DNA of 64,000 bases from CBDFKQ01 sp965248855 (GTDB taxonomy: Bacteria; Bacteroidota; Bacteroidia; Cytophagales; 172606-1), in NCBI GenBank assembly GCA_965248855.1, contig CBDFKQ010000014.1, positions 186,001-250,000 on the forward strand. Reading direction: 5' to 3'. Below, piece after piece: positions 60,765-64,000 of the stretch (positions within the stretch are counted from its first letter, which is position 1; each line of letters opens with the position of its first letter). The position numbers and the translations under genes were made by a program. The notes below the pieces were generated by a model. That model was not told where the DNA came from and made no database searches. It worked only from the letters and a program-made list of their open reading frames with translations.

Positions 60765-63077
60765 TTGGTTATGCACAAATGTTTGCGTCTTCCGGCTCTG
60801 TTGTTCATTTTTTTTGTGTCGATAAATGCAATAATGGCCCAAACAGATTTAGAAAAAAAAATTAAAAAAGCGGATGGTTTTTTTAATATTAAAGATTATA
60901 AAAACGCCTTATTACTTTATAATCAAATATTAAAAACAAACCCTAATGATCCTGAAACAAATTATGCAATTGGGATTTGTTATTATCAAACGGATGATAA
61001 AATAAAGTCAATACCTTATTTTGAAACTGCATCCAAGAGTAATATTGTACCTCCTAATGTAAATTTATATTTAGGAAAATCGCTCCATTTAAATAAACAA
61101 TACGATAAGGCACTTGCAGTTTTAAGTAAGTATAAAACAACCGAAAAGGACCCGACAAGGTTGGAGGATGTCAATCACTATATCGCATTTTGTAATAATG
61201 CAAAAAGATACGACAGGGGAACGGCTGAAATAGTTGTTCAAAACATTGGCGCACCTATCAATACAAAATTTACTGAATATGGGCCTGTAATTTCTGCGGA
61301 TGAAAGCGTATTGATCTATACTTCTGTAAAACCTATAACGGTAGGTAAAACACAAACCTTTGGCAAATTAGGTGAGTATGAAGACCTTATTATTACAAAA
61401 AAAGACCCTAATTATGGAGGTTGGCAACCACCGGTGAGCATAAATATAAATGTGCCCATAATTAATAATATGAGAAGCAATGTAGGTTCTGTGGGTTTAT
61501 CGCCTGACGGACAAAAACTACTTGTTTATGTTGGCGGATTACCAAACACGGGTGATATTTATTTATCAAAATTACAAGGGGATGTATGGGGTAAACTTGA
61601 AAAATTAGGACCTGAAGTAAATTCACCATCGCAGGAAAACAGTGCAAGCTTAACACCTGATGAAAAAATTATGTTTTTTGCCAGTAACCGCCCCGGTGGC
61701 TTTGGTGGTATGGATATTTATAAAGTTGAAAAAGTTGGCGGTGCCTGGGGCAAAGCTGTTAATTTAGGCCCGACGGTTAACAGTAAATATGATGAAGACG
61801 CACCTTTTATACATCCTGATGGAAAAACATTGTATTACTCTTCCAACGGACCTAATTCCATAGGAGGAATGGATGTATTTAAAATAATATTTGAAGCAAA
61901 TAAGCCATCCGCACCTATTAATATGGGCGCTCCTATTAATACTGTTTATAACGATGGTTACTTTGTATTATCTGCGGATGCTAAAAAAGGATATTTTTCT
62001 TCAGATCGCCCCGGAGGATTGGGTGGTGCCGATATTTATTTTTTAGGCATACCTGAAGAACAAGGTGTAGTGCCATTGACGATGATGAAAGGAAAAATAT
62101 TGGCAGGAAGCCCTCCCAAACCTCACCCTACCAAAATAAAAATAATTGATAAAGAAACAAAAGAAATTATTAAAGATGTTTACCAGCCAAATGCTAAAAC
62201 CGGAGATTATCTTGTAATCTTTCCTCCGGGAAAAAACTATGACATCATCATTGAAGCGCAGGGTTATAAACCTGCCTTAATAAATATTTATGTTCCCAAC
62301 CAAAATTATTTTTATGAATTATATCAGGAAATTATTCTTGCCGGTGTAACAAAAGATGGGAAAATGGTCGGGCAATCGGTAGCGGTTAAAAACGTTTTTG
62401 AAGATGTCGAAAAAAACAATAAAGACGCCAAAAAAGACAATGCCGAAGTATTTGGATTGATGAATGGAATTTTATCCGCTGAAGACTCTGCAGCATTAAA
62501 AGATCTTTTAAATGTTGCGTATACCGATCAAATGTCGGTTGAGAAAGCAACTGCAAAAGAAAAGGCAGTTAAAGCAGAATACTTTTTTTCTGACCCAAGC
62601 GGTAAACTTGTTCCCTTTGTTGTTGGCAGTGATACACTTTACACCCTTGCAGGTTTAAATACCAAAGAACAAACACAAAAATCTGCTGCATCAAAGAAAC
62701 AGGTTTTAACAAAAGAAACAGTTATTAAACCTAATCAAATTTATATCGTTTATTTTGATACCGATAAAACAACTCTTAAAACAGAGGCCATGCCGGAGTT
62801 AAGCAAAGTATTTGATTATTTAAAATCGAATCAAACTTTCGGCGTAAAAATTGCTGGATATACTGATGCAGATGGAACAATTGAACGAAACCAGGTTCTC
62901 TCCGATGCAAGGGCAAAGGCTGTTAGTAAATATTTAGTCGATAAGGGAATTCCAAAAGAAAGAATGATTGCAAAAGGATATGGTTCTATGGATTTATTAA
63001 ATGATAATACCAACGAAGATGAAAAAAAATTAAACAGACGTGTGGAAGTGACTATGTTGGAACTTAAAAAGAAATAA
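60765..63077 (+). CDS. OmpA-family protein with TPR and PD40 repeats (PorE-like paralogue)
   Basis: The 770-residue protein has a signal peptide (about 1-26, ending IMAQ), TPR helices (about 27-140: ADGFFNIKDYKNALLLYNQIL), PD40 propeller repeats (LSPDGQKLLVYVGG, LTPDEKIMFFASNRPGGFGGMD, IHPDGKTLYYSSNGP), a regulatory-like domain and an OmpA peptidoglycan-binding domain (IYIVYFDTDKTTLKTEAMPELSKVFDYL ending NRRVEVTMLE). It resembles the protein at 30133-32112 in plan but lacks a lipobox. It likely bridges the outer membrane and peptidoglycan, possibly for type IX secretion or motility. Confidence 0.88.
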   Translation: MVMHKCLRLPALLFIFFVSINAIMAQTDLEKKIKKADGFFNIKDYKNALLLYNQILKTNPNDPETNYAIGICYYQTDDKIKSIPYFETASKSNIVPPNVNLYLGKSLHLNKQYDKALAVLSKYKTTEKDPTRLEDVNHYIAFCNNAKRYDRGTAEIVVQNIGAPINTKFTEYGPVISADESVLIYTSVKPITVGKTQTFGKLGEYEDLIITKKDPNYGGWQPPVSININVPIINNMRSNVGSVGLSPDGQKLLVYVGGLPNTGDIYLSKLQGDVWGKLEKLGPEVNSPSQENSASLTPDEKIMFFASNRPGGFGGMDIYKVEKVGGAWGKAVNLGPTVNSKYDEDAPFIHPDGKTLYYSSNGPNSIGGMDVFKIIFEANKPSAPINMGAPINTVYNDGYFVLSADAKKGYFSSDRPGGLGGADIYFLGIPEEQGVVPLTMMKGKILAGSPPKPHPTKIKIIDKETKEIIKDVYQPNAKTGDYLVIFPPGKNYDIIIEAQGYKPALINIYVPNQNYFYELYQEIILAGVTKDGKMVGQSVAVKNVFEDVEKNNKDAKKDNAEVFGLMNGILSAEDSAALKDLLNVAYTDQMSVEKATAKEKAVKAEYFFSDPSGKLVPFVVGSDTLYTLAGLNTKEQTQKSAASKKQVLTKETVIKPNQIYIVYFDTDKTTLKTEAMPELSKVFDYLKSNQTFGVKIAGYTDADGTIERNQVLSDARAKAVSKYLVDKGIPKERMIAKGYGSMDLLNDNTNEDEKKLNRRVEVTMLELKKK

Positions 63078-63108
63078 GATTTAAGTTTTATTAATTTAAT
63101 GACATGCG

Positions 63109-63140
63109 AAATGCCAACTATCTTACAATAGTTGGCATTT
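63109..63140. terminator. Bidirectional terminator between OmpA and regulator genes
   Basis: AAATGCCAACTAT (63109-63121) pairs with ATAGTTGGCATTT (63128-63140) around a 6-nt loop, between convergent genes, with A/T tracts on both sides. Confidence 0.85.
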
Positions 63141-63194
63141 ATATTTAAAACCTCTTGAATTGAATTCGCTTAATTATAGTTTGTTTTATGAAAA

Positions 63195-63950
63195 TTACAA
63201 TTGAAATAAATTTTTAATATTTTCACTAAATTTTAAACCTGTTTCAATTTTAGAATTTTCTTTATCTTTCAAAAATAAAATGTATTTACCACTAAAATGT
63301 TTTTGAATCTCTTTTATTAAATGGGAATTCACTATTTTTGATCGGCTTACCCTTAAAAAATTATCCGGTAATTTTTCTTCCAGAGCTGCAATGGTATAAT
63401 CCGAAAGGTATTTTTTTCCATCTTTAGTATTGAGAAAAATATATTTATCTTCAGCTTCAAAATAACTGATATCCTCAAGCCTTAAGAGTAAAATTTTATC
63501 CCCCGTTTTAACAGAAATAGAAACCATTTCTTTTTTAGGTTTTATCTGTTCTAAAATTTTTAAAAGTTGAACGTTGTCAAAACCAAGTTTGGGATGGGTT
63601 TTATTTTTTTCTAATTTTTGAATAGTGATCTCTAATCTTTCTTTTTCAATTGGTTTTAATAAATAATCAATTGAGTTTTCTTCAAAAGCCCTGATAGCAT
63701 ATTCATCAAAAGCTGTGGCAAATACAACAAGTGGAGAATAACTTAAGTTGGAAAGCATTTCAAAACCATTCATGCCCGGCATTTCAATATCCAAAAAAAT
63801 TAATTCGGGTTTTAAATTTTCAATGGTTTCTAAGCCTTCTATTCCGTTGTGAGCTTCACCAATTATTTGAATTGTATCACCATATTCCGAAAGCAATCTT
63901 TTTAAGCGACTAATAGCAAGTTTTTCATCATCAATTAAAATTGTAGTCAT
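63195..63950 (-). CDS. LytTR-family two-component response regulator
   Basis: The 251-residue protein has a receiver domain (about 1-120) with the acidic pocket LIDDEK and phospho-acceptor Asp54 (IFLDIEMPGMNG), the LLKPIEKE lysine, and a LytTR DNA-binding domain (about 140-251: GDKILLLRLEDISYFEAEDKYIFL, FLRVSRSKIVNSHLIKEIQ). It should be phosphorylated by a membrane histidine kinase of the LytS/5TM type, whose gene probably lies just beyond the right edge (upstream on this strand). Targets are unknown. Confidence 0.93.
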   Translation of the reverse strand: MTTILIDDEKLAISRLKRLLSEYGDTIQIIGEAHNGIEGLETIENLKPELIFLDIEMPGMNGFEMLSNLSYSPLVVFATAFDEYAIRAFEENSIDYLLKPIEKERLEITIQKLEKNKTHPKLGFDNVQLLKILEQIKPKKEMVSISVKTGDKILLLRLEDISYFEAEDKYIFLNTKDGKKYLSDYTIAALEEKLPDNFLRVSRSKIVNSHLIKEIQKHFSGKYILFLKDKENSKIETGLKFSENIKNLFQL

Positions 63951-64000
63951 AATTTTTCATTTTAGTAATTGACGTTTCGCAAAAACTATTAAAGATTAAA

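Noticed and set aside
63951..64000. Possible end of a histidine kinase gene upstream of the LytTR regulator
   Set aside because: Only 50 bases are visible; one frame is open but there is no motif to support it.

Overview
The window reads as a piece of a low-GC Bacteroidota chromosome, most like Chitinophagaceae/Sphingobacteriia. The reasons are the type IX secretion parts (a CHU_C-type sorting domain, PorP/SprF, PorE-like OmpA proteins), SusC/TonB-style outer-membrane barrels, two-subunit ATP sulfurylase with an APS-type reductase, a Bacteroidota-type GGGP synthase, and promoters of the Bacteroidota form (TTG - about 19 nt - TAnnTTTG). Almost everything outside 8.1-16 kb looks like ordinary chromosome.

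Layout. 1-4.3 kb: the 3' end of a large secreted repeat protein and its PorP/SprF partner. 4.4-8.05 kb: sulfate assimilation genes (siroheme synthase-type dehydrogenase, cysH, cysD, cysN). 8.1-16 kb: an accessory island around valS. It holds a minus-strand operon of a DUF262 protein, a RelA/SpoT-domain protein and a frameshifted third gene, then a BRO-N gene, intact valS and a small lipoprotein. Decayed copies of the 5' and 3' ends of valS lie outside the intact gene. 16-26.8 kb: a DHp-only signalling protein with a partner, a peroxiredoxin, an ECF sigma factor, tRNA-Gln, an amine oxidase, an acyltransferase, a giant SF1 helicase and a PBP4-type peptidase. 26.9-28.4 kb: an IS110-type element. 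28.6-42.1 kb: housekeeping genes (SDR, GNAT, PorE-like lipoprotein, MBL hydrolase, M3 peptidase, MgtE, threonine dehydrogenase, GGGPS, CbpM/CbpA, thioredoxin). 42-46.1 kb: two small basic secreted paralogues, an encapsulated-ferritin-like protein and a split LigD. 46.4-48.9 kb: copper export (CopA plus a CopZ-like protein). 48.9-58.2 kb: surface genes (TIM-barrel lipoprotein, YVTN propeller, beta-helix lipoprotein, TonB receptor, second barrel). 58.4-64 kb: DsbD-like protein, OmpA/PD40 protein and a LytTR regulator.

The best candidate for an undescribed system is the DUF262 - RelA/SpoT - third-gene operon at 8.18-10.5 kb. Its two junctions are identical (TAA, one base, ATG). It sits next to BRO-N and the duplicated ends of valS, which points to acquisition or recombination at this locus. 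Other points worth a look are the IS110 leader (possible bridge RNA), the A9 run that splits ligD, the operator-like repeat over the copA promoter, the paired DCPG-motif secreted proteins, and two families of dispersed intergenic repeats.

Four genes (the third island gene, cbpM, an FMN reductase, ligD) carry a single-base shift, at least two of them at a homopolymer. Either these are real lesions or slippage sites, or the assembly has indel errors; sequence alone cannot decide. Functions were assigned by reading motifs by eye, without database searches.
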